Position numbers and translations under genes: made by a program. From Arthrobacter psychrolactophilus (lineage in GTDB: Bacteria; Actinomycetota; Actinomycetes; Actinomycetales; Micrococcaceae), in contig NZ_QJVC01000020.1 of assembly GCF_003219795.1 (NCBI RefSeq), forward strand, positions 1-64,000: a DNA stretch of 64,000 bases, in the 5' to 3' direction. How positions within the stretch are numbered: position 1 is the first letter of the stretch; each line of letters opens with the position of its first letter. A model generated the notes under the pieces. The model worked only from the letters and a program-made list of their open reading frames with translations, had not been told where the DNA came from and searched no databases. This document shows, piece after piece, positions 7,998 to 18,430 of the stretch.

Positions 7998-8130
7998 TCC
8001 TTCAGGCACGTAGATGCCGCCCGTTTCCCGAGTCTACGCTTGGCGACAGCTACGAGATAGCCTCCTTTGTGCCTGAGAGAGTCCGCCAAGAGGGGGTTCT
8101 GTCTTGTGGCAGGCTCCCTAGTGTTTTTGC
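7998..8130 (-). promoter_or_regulatory. Glycine-riboswitch-like motif, possibly decayed
   Basis: Read on the minus strand, 8081-8062 contains CTCTCAGGCACAAAGGAG, very close to the conserved 3' core of glycine aptamers. A weakly complementary GGGAG lies upstream near 8121, and a GCC...GAACCCCC segment sits between them. The usual GCCGAAGG core is not recognisable. The only gene downstream is the decayed dihydrofolate-reductase-family gene, not a glycine-cleavage gene. It may be a chance match or a displaced remnant. Confidence 0.3.
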
Positions 8131-8178
8131 CCCAGCAAAGAACGACGGCGCGCCCCGCACCCGCCGCTTCCGTACGTC

Positions 8179-8232
8179 GACCCGCCAGATAATGCCGCTA
8201 TAGATTTTTTTAGCGGCATTATCTGGCGGGTC
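8179..8232. repeat. Perfect 22-bp inverted repeat with 10-nt T-rich loop
   Basis: Arms 8179-8200 and 8211-8232 are exactly complementary and start with GACCCGCC; the loop is TAGATTTTTT. It is not a normal terminator, because the T run lies in the loop and no T run follows the stem. The form (two tips facing each other) resembles abutted insertion-sequence ends or a miniature element, but no transposase gene adjoins it and I do not recognise the sequence. Confidence 0.85.
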
Positions 8233-8394
8233 AACGCAGAGGGAGCCGTGTCCGACGCCGACCACCCCACTTTTTGCGCCCAGCCCGCCTCAATCCCACC
8301 ACCACACCGCACCATCAACACCCACGACTCCTGTCACTGACCCGCGCGGAGACTTTTTCGGGTAATTCCCCGCCACGCCCCTTGACGCATCTTT

Positions 8395-9078
8395 TTACTC
8401 GCGTTGTTCTTCCCGAACTGGTTTGAGGCTCACGGGCGTCATATGGCCTGCAGTTGTGGGGAACTCGCAGGTGAATTCACCGTCGTATCCGAAGAGGAAC
8501 CCAAAATAAGGGTTGTGGACCTGCATCCGGACGGTGTAGACGCCGCGGGCATCGTCGTAACTTTCATAGAGGTCAGCGGTACCTGTGCCAATGGCCGGAA
8601 AGTTGAAGGCCACGGGGCCCTCAAAGAAGCGCTGGCCGGTGGTTTGCAGATGCAAGGATCCATCATCGAGAACCTCCAACACCAAGTCCGTGGCCAGATG
8701 CTGATGAGTTCCGAGGTAGTCGACGATGGCTCCACGTATCTTGCTGTGCACCATGGTGGCGTCGAAGCGCCGTTTCTTGCCACCGGGCAGCTGGAGGGTT
8801 CTGACGAAGGTGACAGTTTTTCGGCCATATCCATCGAGGTAGGGATAGTTCTCGATCGTGAACGGGATATTGGTGCCCTGTTCGGGGAAGAGAATATTGC
8901 GGAAGGCCCCGAGGCGCAGGAAGGGTACGGTCCACCAAGCCCCGCGGCGGACCGAGGAAAAGACGCCCGTCCCGACACAGGCGTACGCTGCGTCAACGTC
9001 TACGCCGAAACGTTTTTGCATCATGGGATGCAGGCGCTGAAAGTCTTCTCCAAGTTGAACTTCAAAGATCGACGCCAT
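8395..9078 (-). CDS. DUF4166 domain protein
   Basis: The 227-residue protein starts best at the ATG at 9078, preceded by an AAGAGGA ribosome site; the longer frame adds 39 arginine-rich residues that only overlap the upstream gene. It begins IFEVQLGEDFQRLHPMMQKRF, typical of DUF4166 proteins, and ends with NPYFGFLFGYDGEFTCEF, a strand pattern also shared by that family. The biochemical role is unknown. It follows the SRPBCC gene by 2 bp and is almost certainly cotranscribed with it. Confidence 0.8.
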   Translation of the reverse strand: MASIFEVQLGEDFQRLHPMMQKRFGVDVDAAYACVGTGVFSSVRRGAWWTVPFLRLGAFRNILFPEQGTNIPFTIENYPYLDGYGRKTVTFVRTLQLPGGKKRRFDATMVHSKIRGAIVDYLGTHQHLATDLVLEVLDDGSLHLQTTGQRFFEGPVAFNFPAIGTGTADLYESYDDARGVYTVRMQVHNPYFGFLFGYDGEFTCEFPTTAGHMTPVSLKPVREEQRE

Positions 9079-9080
9079 CT

Positions 9081-9884
9081 CTATGTCCTGTCCTCTTGAT
9101 CGCCGGTGGCGGATACGACCTGATCTGGCGCGGGCAAATCGGCGAGGGCTGAGGGTACCCGTGCCGATAGTGCATCGGGTGCCCGGCGTAGGCATCGTCG
9201 TGCTTGTGGGACCCCGTCATGGGGCTTGGCGAACAAGGACATGGCAATGGCTGCCATTCCCATCGTGGCCAGGAGGGGGTGCCGTATGGATTGCGCCCGT
9301 CGCAGGAGTCCGAATCCTGTCAGGGCACCGGCGGCCCTGCTCCCAACATCTATGAACCAGCGATTTCGAGACACCGTGGGATCCACGTCGGACTCGGCCC
9401 ACAGACGCATCCGGTCGAAACTCAGGGCGGTGGCCCAGCCCAGCGCAGGACGGATGACTGATGTGTCGAGAAGTTTTCCAACCAGACTCATGCCGGGCAC
9501 ATAGTTGTACCCCGTGATGAACCGGACTCCATGATCCGTGGGGATGTAGCGCCAATAGCCCGCACCAGGGCCGATAGGGGAGAGGGGGTCGCTCGTGGTG
9601 AATTTAAGAACGGAACTGGCCTGACCATCTGCACGCTGGCGGTGCCCCAGCGAGGTACCGGTACCTCTAATAGTGTGCAGTGGCAGCCGAAACTCGTAGC
9701 GAAAGCGCAGCTGACCTTGTTCGTCTTCTGCGATAGGAACAATGCGGGAGAATCTGAGGTCCCACCGTGGGTGCTGTTGCGGATTCTGGCTGAGCTCCCA
9801 CACCCGTTCCATGGAGGCTTTGATGTGCGTCTCGATGTAAAGCGGTTTGCCGGCTTGTGTGCGCTGTTCCCGATTGTTCCCCAT
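9081..9884 (-). CDS. SRPBCC (START-like) family protein with hydrophobic C-terminal half
   Basis: The first 160 residues of this 267-residue protein look like a polyketide-cyclase/START-like ligand-binding domain: YIETHIKASMERVWELSQNPQQHPRWDLRFSRI opens the helix-grip fold. The second half contains RPALGWATALSFDRMRLWAE and a hydrophobic segment near LLATMGMAAIAMSLFA, then a basic tail. The combination with DUF4166 directly downstream suggests a paired role, perhaps in lipid or isoprenoid handling, but that is inference. The ATG has no strong ribosome site. Confidence 0.75.
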   Translation of the reverse strand: MGNNREQRTQAGKPLYIETHIKASMERVWELSQNPQQHPRWDLRFSRIVPIAEDEQGQLRFRYEFRLPLHTIRGTGTSLGHRQRADGQASSVLKFTTSDPLSPIGPGAGYWRYIPTDHGVRFITGYNYVPGMSLVGKLLDTSVIRPALGWATALSFDRMRLWAESDVDPTVSRNRWFIDVGSRAAGALTGFGLLRRAQSIRHPLLATMGMAAIAMSLFAKPHDGVPQARRCLRRAPDALSARVPSALADLPAPDQVVSATGDQEDRT

Positions 9885-10274
9885 GGCGTTACTTTATCCC
9901 GAGGAACCCACCTCACGTAACAGGGCGCATCGGCGACAGGTGGGGGAGTGGGTTGTGTGGATTGGCCGGCCTACGAGTATTATCCGCAATCAGTGATCCG
10001 GTTGGTGGTTGGCCAGTCGCGGCATGGCCAATGCAAGAACCTTTGGCGACGTGTCGTTCCATGTTGCCACGTCATAAATCCATGGCTACCGGCTTCGCCG
10101 CAGTGCCTTGACAAGTTCACCATGGTGGAGATAGCAGCGCGTTGTCTCGTCCCAGAAGGGTGCACCGGCACGGGCGGCGAACAGTCAGTCGTTGGGGTGA
10201 GCTGGTGCGGAGCTCGGTGACTTCGCCGTTGACAAGCCCGTGGGACGCCACCCAGCGTTGGCAAGGAGAGTTGC
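9885..10274. other. Gene-poor stretch, possible element interior
   Basis: No reading frame here resembles a known protein. All frames are short and broken. TGTCTCGT at 10143-10150 matches, in inverted form, ACGAGACA at 11104-11111 next to the TnsA-like remnant, so the right part may belong to a decayed element. No target duplication flanks these two octamers, so the link is weak. Confidence 0.35.
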
Positions 10275-10865
10275 TCAATGGGTTTGATGAAGGTCCACCT
10301 GGAGTTCATTCGTCCAAATCAGACGGAACAGCGCGGGAGGACCGACCGTATGTCCAGCTGCGCAGGCGACGTTTCGCAGATCAAGCGGACCATCGTGCAA
10401 TATCCGGAAATATTTGGGCATCAACTGCATCGTGAATGATTGTAGGCGGCAAGCACGTGCAAATTGGCAGCAAGGTCCGGGGGAGTGCCCCAACTATCTT
10501 GTAACCCCAGCATACGGTTCGGACGTTCCGAGTCGTGCTGGCAAAGACGTCGCGGTCATGGGCATTGATGTGGTCGTCCGGGCGGACATCAATTACCTTG
10601 GACGAACCGACGGAAACTTTCACGAAGTAGTCGGGGACGTGAGAGGAAGGGGTCCGTTGAGTTCAAAATCGAGCCGGAACGGCTGTGAAGCGACGCCAAT
10701 GATCGTCGGGTCCCGGTCAAGGGAGATCAGCCGGTCGCGTTCGAGCCAAGGCTCATAACCGACTTGCCGGGCATTGCTTGCACACCAGAGCAGGCCGGTG
10801 AAATTCTTCTGGCCGTCATAGGATGGCAATGCGCGAACGGGTGCGAAGTCATGGAAAGGTAACGA
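10275..10865 (-). pseudogene. TnsA-like heteromeric transposase endonuclease, multiply frameshifted
   Basis: Pieces of one protein lie in order across the three minus-strand frames. From 10850 to about 10640 the frame gives PSYDGQKNF, then VGYEPWLERDRLISL and ASQPFRLDFEL. Shifted by one base near 10640 it gives HVPDYFVKVSVG, IDVRPDD and DVFASTTRN. Shifted again near 10480 it gives NLHVLAAYNHSRC, and finally GPLDLRNVACAAGHTVG, PPALFRLIW and NELQVDL. This is the layout of actinobacterial TnsA-like endonucleases: the E of LERD, the D of VPDYF and the IDVR strand form the PD-(D/E)xK site. At least three frame changes leave no functional product. Confidence 0.8.
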
Positions 10866-11012
10866 CTAGGCTTGCGTCAAGGGCTGAACGCTGAGCCCGT
10901 CGGCGCCGTACTCGCGCGACGCCACATGGCACACGTTGTGACCGAGTGATGGATCAAGTACAGCTGCTGACATCGAGGGCGTCATGCCTCAACTTTACGA
11001 TTCAGGTGCCGG

Positions 11013-11112
11013 TGGTCCATGTGTAGTGAGACAGATCTTGCTAATGGTCCATGTGTAGTGAGATTGGGCCACTTTAGATGAGACAGGACAACAACTAGGG
11101 ACAACGAGACAG
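11013..11112. repeat. Array of transposon-end-type repeats
   Basis: Two identical 19-bp copies of TGGTCCATGTGTAGTGAGA stand at 11013-11031 and 11045-11063. A diverged copy ending GATGAGACAG is at 11065-11086, and a shorter one ending ACGAGACAG is at 11104-11112. All have the same orientation and share GAGA or GAGACAG at the distal side. Repeated transposase-binding sites running to a tip ending ACA are what Tn7/Mu/Tn5053-type elements carry at their ends, and the TnsA-like remnant lies just inside. The 145 bp from here to 11256 hold nothing recognisable. Confidence 0.7.
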
Positions 11113-11256
11113 TTTCGAGAGGGGCAAATTCACTTTACTTGACATAATGTAGATTATCGGCGCATTTGAAACATTGGCCACTAAGGGGATTAGCGCCCAG
11201 AAATCGCTGGGCAAGACCCTGTAACGACAAGCCTTCGGATCCGTGCAGTCAACGTC

Positions 11257-12079
11257 TCACACAACAGATGACACCAGAGGATCTGCCGTGTCTGCGTGGA
11301 GAAATCGCCTCAGGACATCAATCCATTGTCCGGGCTGATCTAGATGAGCGTCATGACTGGCATTGTTCAGATCGGCTCGCAACGTTTCTGGCCTATGGGC
11401 AAGGAATGCTGTTTTCTGTTCTTGGGAGAACATTCCGTTGTCTGCGTAAACCACCAGCGTCCGGGCCTGGACACTCAGCCATGCGTCCCATCGAGGATTC
11501 ATGACGCTTCTGATGCTGGATTTCATGATGTCAGCATCGAATCGTGGCCACAGTCCATCAGGACGACGTTCCATGGCGGCCACCCAGGCCCAAGCTATGG
11601 GTGAATCCCCTAGGTACTTTTTCGCTTCAGCAACGTCTTTAGAAGGCACTGGCCAACTGGCGAAATAGGCTTCCAATTTTGAGGCATCCTCAGGGTTTCC
11701 TGAACCTGCATCCGCTTCCAACAAAACGAGCGAATCCACTAAATCCGGGCGTATCGCCGCCGCCAGCATGGCCGTATGTGCCCCATGGACTGACCAACTA
11801 GATGCACCCGATCATCAGGACTGACATGCTCAATCAGTGCAATTACGTCATCAACATAAGCGTCCCTAGAAAGATCTGACGGCCAACGCATGCTCTGGCC
11901 ATGCCCACGCTGGTCCAAGGCCGCAACACAGAAATCGGCCGATAACGCCTCAATCGTGGGCACAAACTCCCCCGAATCCCCCGCCAAACCATGCAAAATG
12001 ACGACGATCTGGCCAGAACCAGCCATCACATACGACAGCTCAGTCTCATCTCGCCGCAGCGAATATCTCAGTGGAGGCA

Positions 12080-12080
<1 letters not shown>
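11257..12080 (-). pseudogene. Alpha/beta hydrolase, single frameshift
   Basis: The upstream part (12080 to about 11770) encodes ELSYVMAGSGQIVVILHGLAG, LDQRGHGQS and the nucleophile elbow LVGQSMG. One base is missing just after it: adding a G after ATGGGG restores GAHTAMLAAAIRPDLVDSLVLLEAD in the next frame, which runs to 11257 and contains the acid region VVYADNG and the histidine in NASHDAHLDQP. A repaired gene would be about 275 residues with a complete Ser-Asp-His triad. Its GTG start overlaps the TAG of the UvrA-like gene by one base. This could be a real recent mutation or a sequencing error. Confidence 0.85.
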
Positions 12081-14464
<2,384 letters not shown>

Positions 14465-14570
14465 CGTCTCTCAATTCTGTATGACGGCGTTAGCTGTTCC
14501 GGGCAAGGATGCCAAGGTTCGACCTTAACTGTATCCGGGGGCCACGACACTCTCCGGGAACGCAGCTGCG

Positions 14571-14894
14571 ATGCAGGCGCGAAATTCTTACATTGCGACG
14601 ATTCACGGGGTCACGGCTGGGTTCTCCGACGTCGACGGCCACGGATACATCGACATGATGTTCGTGGCCCCCGACTGCCTACGGCGCGGAGTGGCCCATC
14701 ACTTGCTCCACCATATTGAAGACGTGGCCCATTCAGAAGGAATGAGTGAGCTGACAGCCAACGTCAGCATCACGGCACGTCCCTTCTTTGAGCACCATGG
14801 ATTCACCGTTCAGGCCGAGCAACATCCGATGATGCTTGGCGTACAACTGACCAACTACAGAATGAAAAAGAACTTACACGGCGATAGAAAATGA
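14571..14894 (+). pseudogene. GNAT acetyltransferase, N-terminally truncated
   Basis: The 107 codons cover the C-terminal two thirds of a GNAT fold: AGFSDVDGHGYIDMMFVAPDCLRRGVAHHLL carries the strand and the acetyl-CoA loop (R/Q-x-x-G-x-A form), followed by LTANVSITARPFFEHHGF. The first helices expected of YafP-like acetyltransferases are absent. The frame upstream runs into a TAA 57 bp before the ATG without family sequence. It is either a remnant or a short variant, and it diverges from the UvrA-like gene. Confidence 0.6.
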
Positions 14895-15425
14895 AAACAA
14901 TCAGTCAGCCGTTGGCCTTGGTAAATAGAATTCACTCAGGATAGGCGTCTAATGCTGTCGCAATTGCTTCAAATTTCATCCCGATGGAAAATTTGAGGAA
15001 TCAATAATTCTTGACTGAAAGTACATCGAGTAGTTAATTCAAAATATTGCAAGTTGCACTCAACTTTCCTTTCGATCAAATCCGCCCACTTCCCCAGCAA
15101 TTCATGTCAGCGCTCTAAGATTCTGCAACTCGGGGCACGTCACTGACGGCAAGGACTCTGCCGAGCGAGATTTGCCCTCCTTGGTTTCCATAAAACCAAG
15201 GCGATTCTCAATTTTCCTAGGAATCTTGCGACCAAAAACATCTAAAAATCGATAAAACGACGGGGATTGTTGTGAACGTCACCAATTTCGTTCTTGATGA
15301 TTGAAAATTGCTCCTGATTGATTCCCTGAAATCAATCAAGAATGTCAATATGCACAATTCTGTAACGTATAATTGAAAGACCATCTCAATTAGGTGGGTA
15401 AGAACTTGCCGAAGGGAGTTGGCGC
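14895..15425. other. AT-rich intergenic stretch with two hairpins
   Basis: This 530-bp stretch is visibly richer in A and T than its surroundings and has no convincing gene. It holds a perfect 9-bp hairpin at 15179-15201 (CCTTGGTTT / AAACCAAGG, 5-nt loop) and another at 15315-15338 (TGATTGATT / AATCAATCA, 6-nt loop). Neither has a long T run. The composition suggests foreign or relaxed sequence; promoter signals for the transglycosylase gene presumably lie at its right end. Confidence 0.6.
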
Positions 15426-16403
15426 GTGAAGGCCAACAGGCTGCTATCTCCCCATGATCCTTCTGGAGAGGATCATCTAGAAGATCAGGCAAACAGTCCG
15501 AACCCACCATTCGGCTCCCGCCTACGGCTAGAATCCGATGTCGAGTTCATTCATCGGCCTGGGGATGAACTACCTGCAGACGGCAATGACGCAGCAACAC
15601 GGATCAGGAAGCGATCTGTCCTCGCATGGTTGAGACGTGGAGTGCTCGTGGCGACAGCCCTACTGGTGGTGTGCCTTCTGATCCCGGTCAGCTACGTCTG
15701 GGTCACTCCCCCACGCACGTCCTTTATGCTTCAGAATAACGGTCCGGTTGTGTATCAGTACGTCTCCCTCGACCATGTCAGCCGATACATGATCGCCTCC
15801 ACAATCGCTCATGAAGATCAGTTACTGGGCGCACGCAAGGGCGCCTTCGATTACGACGATTTCAAGAATCGCATTCAAGCATTTGCTGATGGAGAAGCAG
15901 ACCCTAGCGGTTCAACGATCCCCCAGCAGCTCGCCAAGAACATTTTCTTCTCGGCAGACCAAAACGCCGTCAGAAAAGGCCTAGAAGCCGTCGTCGCCAC
16001 CGAGTTCAGCTATACCCTCAGCGATCAGCGGATCATGGAGCTCTACCTCAACTACGCTCAGTTTGGTCCCACAATTTATGGAATCTGCGCGGCCACGTGG
16101 TACTACTTCAACACGCCACCGTCGGCCATGACGGAGTATCAAGCCGCACAGCTCGCAGGAATATTGCCTTTCCCGGCCACCGTGGCGCGGGACGTCAACG
16201 GTGGCATCCGAGCAACCCCAGAAATTCTCCGGGAAGCTAACGAACGCGTCCCGTGGCTGATAGCCGGCCTCGGCGGCTGGGAAGCGGCTGTGGCTACCAT
16301 TGGAATTCACGATTCAGCCTCTGACCATGCCTCCACTAGGGGCGCGTCTAACGGCTGCTCAACGATGCCGAAAGACGTCGCGAAACTCTTGGCAGGCAAA
16401 TAA
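15426..16403 (+). CDS. Monofunctional peptidoglycan transglycosylase (GT51)
   Basis: The 325-residue protein has an N-terminal cytosolic region, one membrane segment (about 70-92) and an extracellular GT51 domain: STIAHEDQLL with catalytic Glu130, the donor-site motif GSTIPQQLAKN (162-172), the third motif around RKGLEAVVATEFS, and RIMELYLNYAQFG. It would polymerise lipid II into glycan strands at the outer face of the membrane. No transpeptidase domain follows, so it is of the MGT/MtgA type. The second position of the usual EDxxF motif keeps Asp but lacks the aromatic residue. The start is the GTG behind GAAGGGAG. The AT-rich upstream DNA hints at transfer. Confidence 0.88.
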   Translation: MKANRLLSPHDPSGEDHLEDQANSPNPPFGSRLRLESDVEFIHRPGDELPADGNDAATRIRKRSVLAWLRRGVLVATALLVVCLLIPVSYVWVTPPRTSFMLQNNGPVVYQYVSLDHVSRYMIASTIAHEDQLLGARKGAFDYDDFKNRIQAFADGEADPSGSTIPQQLAKNIFFSADQNAVRKGLEAVVATEFSYTLSDQRIMELYLNYAQFGPTIYGICAATWYYFNTPPSAMTEYQAAQLAGILPFPATVARDVNGGIRATPEILREANERVPWLIAGLGGWEAAVATIGIHDSASDHASTRGASNGCSTMPKDVAKLLAGK

Positions 16404-16428
16404 CCGTTTCCGGAGAGAGCTCAATGTG

Positions 16429-17097
16429 TCAGGCAACTACGGTGATCATTGAGCTGACTTGAAGCCGCGACTTAGGAGCCGCTGGTCCAAGGCCAACGTG
16501 GAGCGGGCCACGAGCCGGACGGCATGACGCCGTTGGAAACCACACGCGATCCTGCTGCACCACGATCAGCAGACCGTCGTGGTTACCCATAGATGCGAAG
16601 GTACTCGAGCAATCGTAGAAATGGGGAATGGCTAACTCCTCGGACAGCACCCTTACGGTGTCCAAGACGTCTGCCACACCAAACCCCACTTCGCTGATCG
16701 ACAGCATACGAGGACTATCGACGGCGGGATCACCATCCGTCATATCGGCGTCGCGAGCGATAAATTCAAGCACAATGTCCTCTGGACCGAAGAAGTATAG
16801 GGAACGCGACTTCCACTCATCCGATCCCAGAATTATTTCTGTTCCTTCCGCCGTCAGCAGCTCAACACGACGAGCAAGCCACTTGTGTGCAAGCTCAAAT
16901 TCCTGTGGCAAGATTCCGAAGGCAAGGTGATGGGCACCTTCAAAGCTGTCCCCCGATGCCAGGGACAGCCGACTGAAACCTACCGTGACTTCCGCTCCCG
17001 AGGAGGTCACCTCAACAGGAAACTGCAAAACGTCGCGATAGAACCGGACCGCTTGTCCCAGGTCGCGGACCGTGAGGGATACGTTGAAGATTTTCAT
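16429..17097 (-). CDS. VOC/glyoxalase-family protein
   Basis: Starting at the ATG at 17097, the 222-residue protein begins MKIFNVSLTVRDLGQAVRFYRDVLQFPVE, a textbook VOC first module, followed by HHLAFGIL, SLYFFGPEDIVLEFIAR (metal-ligand strand with the usual terminal Glu) and a second module starting SEVGFGVADVLDTVRVLSEEL. Two-module VOC proteins include ring-cleavage dioxygenases, glyoxalases and resistance proteins; the substrate is unknown. It lies downstream of a small reading frame that faces soxR across a SoxR-type box, so redox-dependent expression is plausible. Confidence 0.82.
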   Translation of the reverse strand: MKIFNVSLTVRDLGQAVRFYRDVLQFPVEVTSSGAEVTVGFSRLSLASGDSFEGAHHLAFGILPQEFELAHKWLARRVELLTAEGTEIILGSDEWKSRSLYFFGPEDIVLEFIARDADMTDGDPAVDSPRMLSISEVGFGVADVLDTVRVLSEELAIPHFYDCSSTFASMGNHDGLLIVVQQDRVWFPTASCRPARGPLHVGLGPAAPKSRLQVSSMITVVA

Positions 17098-17147
17098 ACT
17101 TACCAAGCCTTTTCTGTGAGGTTTCTTCTGCGTGATCATCTTTCGCG

Positions 17148-17375
17148 TCACATGATTCGTGAGCCGAGGCTTCCGACCATCAGGCTCTGGATCGATTCGT
17201 GAGGGCGCAAGGTTTTGGGAACTTGCCGTGACCGGTCTTCGCTGCGGTTTAGTTTGCGCAATAACCGCAACTTTCGGCGGTGCTCACCTGCCACCTCGGC
17301 TTCTGGCGCGGGGGCCACGCTAGGAACCCGATCGTCGGCTACTTCGCAATCGTCACAGATCAAAATGGCAGTCAT
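17148..17375 (-). CDS. Small hypothetical protein with CxxC motif
   Basis: A 75-codon frame begins at an ATG preceded by AAGGA at good distance and encodes MTAILICDDCEV, a CxxC pair, followed by a charged stretch (HRRKLRLLRKLNRSEDRSR). I do not recognise the family. It diverges from soxR and sits directly behind the TTGACC-containing SoxR-type box, with the VOC gene 50 bp downstream. Short length and a plain tail leave real doubt that it is a gene. Confidence 0.45.
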   Translation of the reverse strand: MTAILICDDCEVADDRVPSVAPAPEAEVAGEHRRKLRLLRKLNRSEDRSRQVPKTLRPHESIQSLMVGSLGSRIM

Positions 17376-17412
17376 GTTAGTCCTTGAACTCGAGGGGCGT
17401 TGCCACCATAGA

Positions 17413-17440
17413 ACTAGCTAAAGCTAACTTGAGGTCAAGC
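17413..17440 (-). promoter_or_regulatory. SoxR-type operator/promoter
   Basis: On the minus strand the sequence reads TTGACCTCAAGTTAGCTTTAG: a -35-like TTGACC fused to an imperfect dyad (CCTCAAGTT facing AGCTTTAGC), the form of MerR/SoxR-controlled promoters with a long spacer. It lies between soxR and the divergent small reading frame, 24 bp before the soxR start. Confidence 0.55.
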
Positions 17441-17463
17441 TCGCGACATGCAAGCATGAGTCC

Positions 17464-17946
17464 ATGACGACGTCGGAGTCCAAGAGCCTTCTGCCCATTG
17501 GAGAAATCGCGAGCAGAGCGGGGCTGTCGGTACCCACCATCCGGTACTACGAATCGCGAAATCTCATCACTTCGGAACGCACATCCGGTAATAAGCGGCT
17601 CTTTCGCCGCTACACCTTGCGACGGCTAGCCATCATCGCCGCGGGGCAAAGGGTCGGTCTCACACTGACAGAGATCGCTGAGGCACTCGCCGAGCTCCCT
17701 TCCGATCGGGCACCCAGCCAAGATCAATGGCACCAGCTGAGCACGCACTGGGCGCTCATGGTGGCGCGGCGAATCCGCCAGCTAGAAAAACTTCAAGGCT
17801 CACTCGACGAATGCATCGGCTGCGGCTGTCTCTCCCTCAAGAAATGCCACCTCTTCAATCCCCATGACGAAGCAGCCCTCGAAGGCCCCGGGTCACGCTG
17901 GATCAGAAAGAGCATGGAGTACGACGGCGAGAGCCCCAAGAGCTAA
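17464..17946 (+). CDS. soxR: Redox-sensitive MerR-family activator SoxR
   Basis: The 160-residue protein has the MerR helix-turn-helix (IGEIASRAGLSVPTIRYYESRNLI), the wing (RTSGNKRLFRRYTLRRLAII), a dimer helix ending near residue 112, and the SoxR cluster motif C117-x2-C120-x-C122-x5-C128 that binds a [2Fe-2S] centre. Oxidation of this cluster by redox-cycling compounds activates target promoters. In actinobacteria SoxR usually controls a few nearby enzymes rather than soxS. A SoxR-type box sits in its upstream region, facing the small CxxC reading frame and VOC gene, which are the likely targets. Confidence 0.92.
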   Translation: MTTSESKSLLPIGEIASRAGLSVPTIRYYESRNLITSERTSGNKRLFRRYTLRRLAIIAAGQRVGLTLTEIAEALAELPSDRAPSQDQWHQLSTHWALMVARRIRQLEKLQGSLDECIGCGCLSLKKCHLFNPHDEAALEGPGSRWIRKSMEYDGESPKS

Positions 17947-17982
17947 TCGGAAGCTAAGTCTCTACTCTGCTCAGGTGACGAC

Positions 17983-18423
17983 TTAGAGCTGCTCCGCCTT
18001 GGCGTCATAGCCAAACGGCAACAAGTCACCGGCGGAGACACTCACAAGGTCCTGGCCCGTTGTCATGATGACTCGGATCTTCGGGTAATGATCGGCAAGT
18101 ATTTGCCGATCGCGTCCACAAGGATTCTTCACTCCTCGACCATGATTTCCCACGGCCACAATGTGTGTCAGCTCCGTTGCGCCGGCAGCACGCGCTGCAC
18201 CCAACGCGACTAATTCCGCACAAGGGCCGCCCGTGAAATGAAAGAGATTTACGCCAGCAAACATGCGTCCATCTGCTGCCCTGACGGCCGCACCCATCGT
18301 GTGGATACCATCTTCGTTCGGGCCAGCGTCTGTCGTGGCATCGATAGTATTTCTCGCAAAATCCACCAACGCGTTTTCTATGTCGGACAAGGCTAGGGCC
18401 GAGGGCGGAAACAAATTCGTCAT
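17983..18423 (-). CDS. Cytidine-deaminase-like protein
   Basis: The 146-residue protein has the deaminase fold motifs: TMGAAVRAADGRMFAGVN, then FTGGPCAE (68-70, zinc ligand Cys68 and proton-shuttle Glu70) and NPCGRDRQ (101-107). In ordinary cytidine deaminases the last motif is PCGxCRQ; here Asp105 stands where the third zinc ligand is expected. It may belong to the blasticidin-S-deaminase-like branch or use an altered metal site. It converges with soxR and appears monocistronic. Confidence 0.82.
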   Translation of the reverse strand: MTNLFPPSALALSDIENALVDFARNTIDATTDAGPNEDGIHTMGAAVRAADGRMFAGVNLFHFTGGPCAELVALGAARAAGATELTHIVAVGNHGRGVKNPCGRDRQILADHYPKIRVIMTTGQDLVSVSAGDLLPFGYDAKAEQL

Positions 18424-18430
18424 ATCGCGA

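Noticed and set aside
8179-8232. Reading the 22-bp hairpin as an intrinsic terminator
   Set aside because: The T run is in the loop; no T run follows the stem on either strand.
8404-9099. 231-codon plus-strand frame opposite the DUF4166 gene
   Set aside because: The minus-strand gene has a ribosome site, family pattern and an operon partner; the plus frame has none of these.
10414-10758. 114-codon plus-strand frame across the TnsA-like remnant
   Set aside because: It is opposite the recognisable TnsA-like fragments and has no domain character.
10143-11111. Calling 10143-11111 a complete small transposon with octamer ends
   Set aside because: TGTCTCGT/ACGAGACA could pair as tips, but the flanks lack a target-site duplication and the left side has no repeat array.
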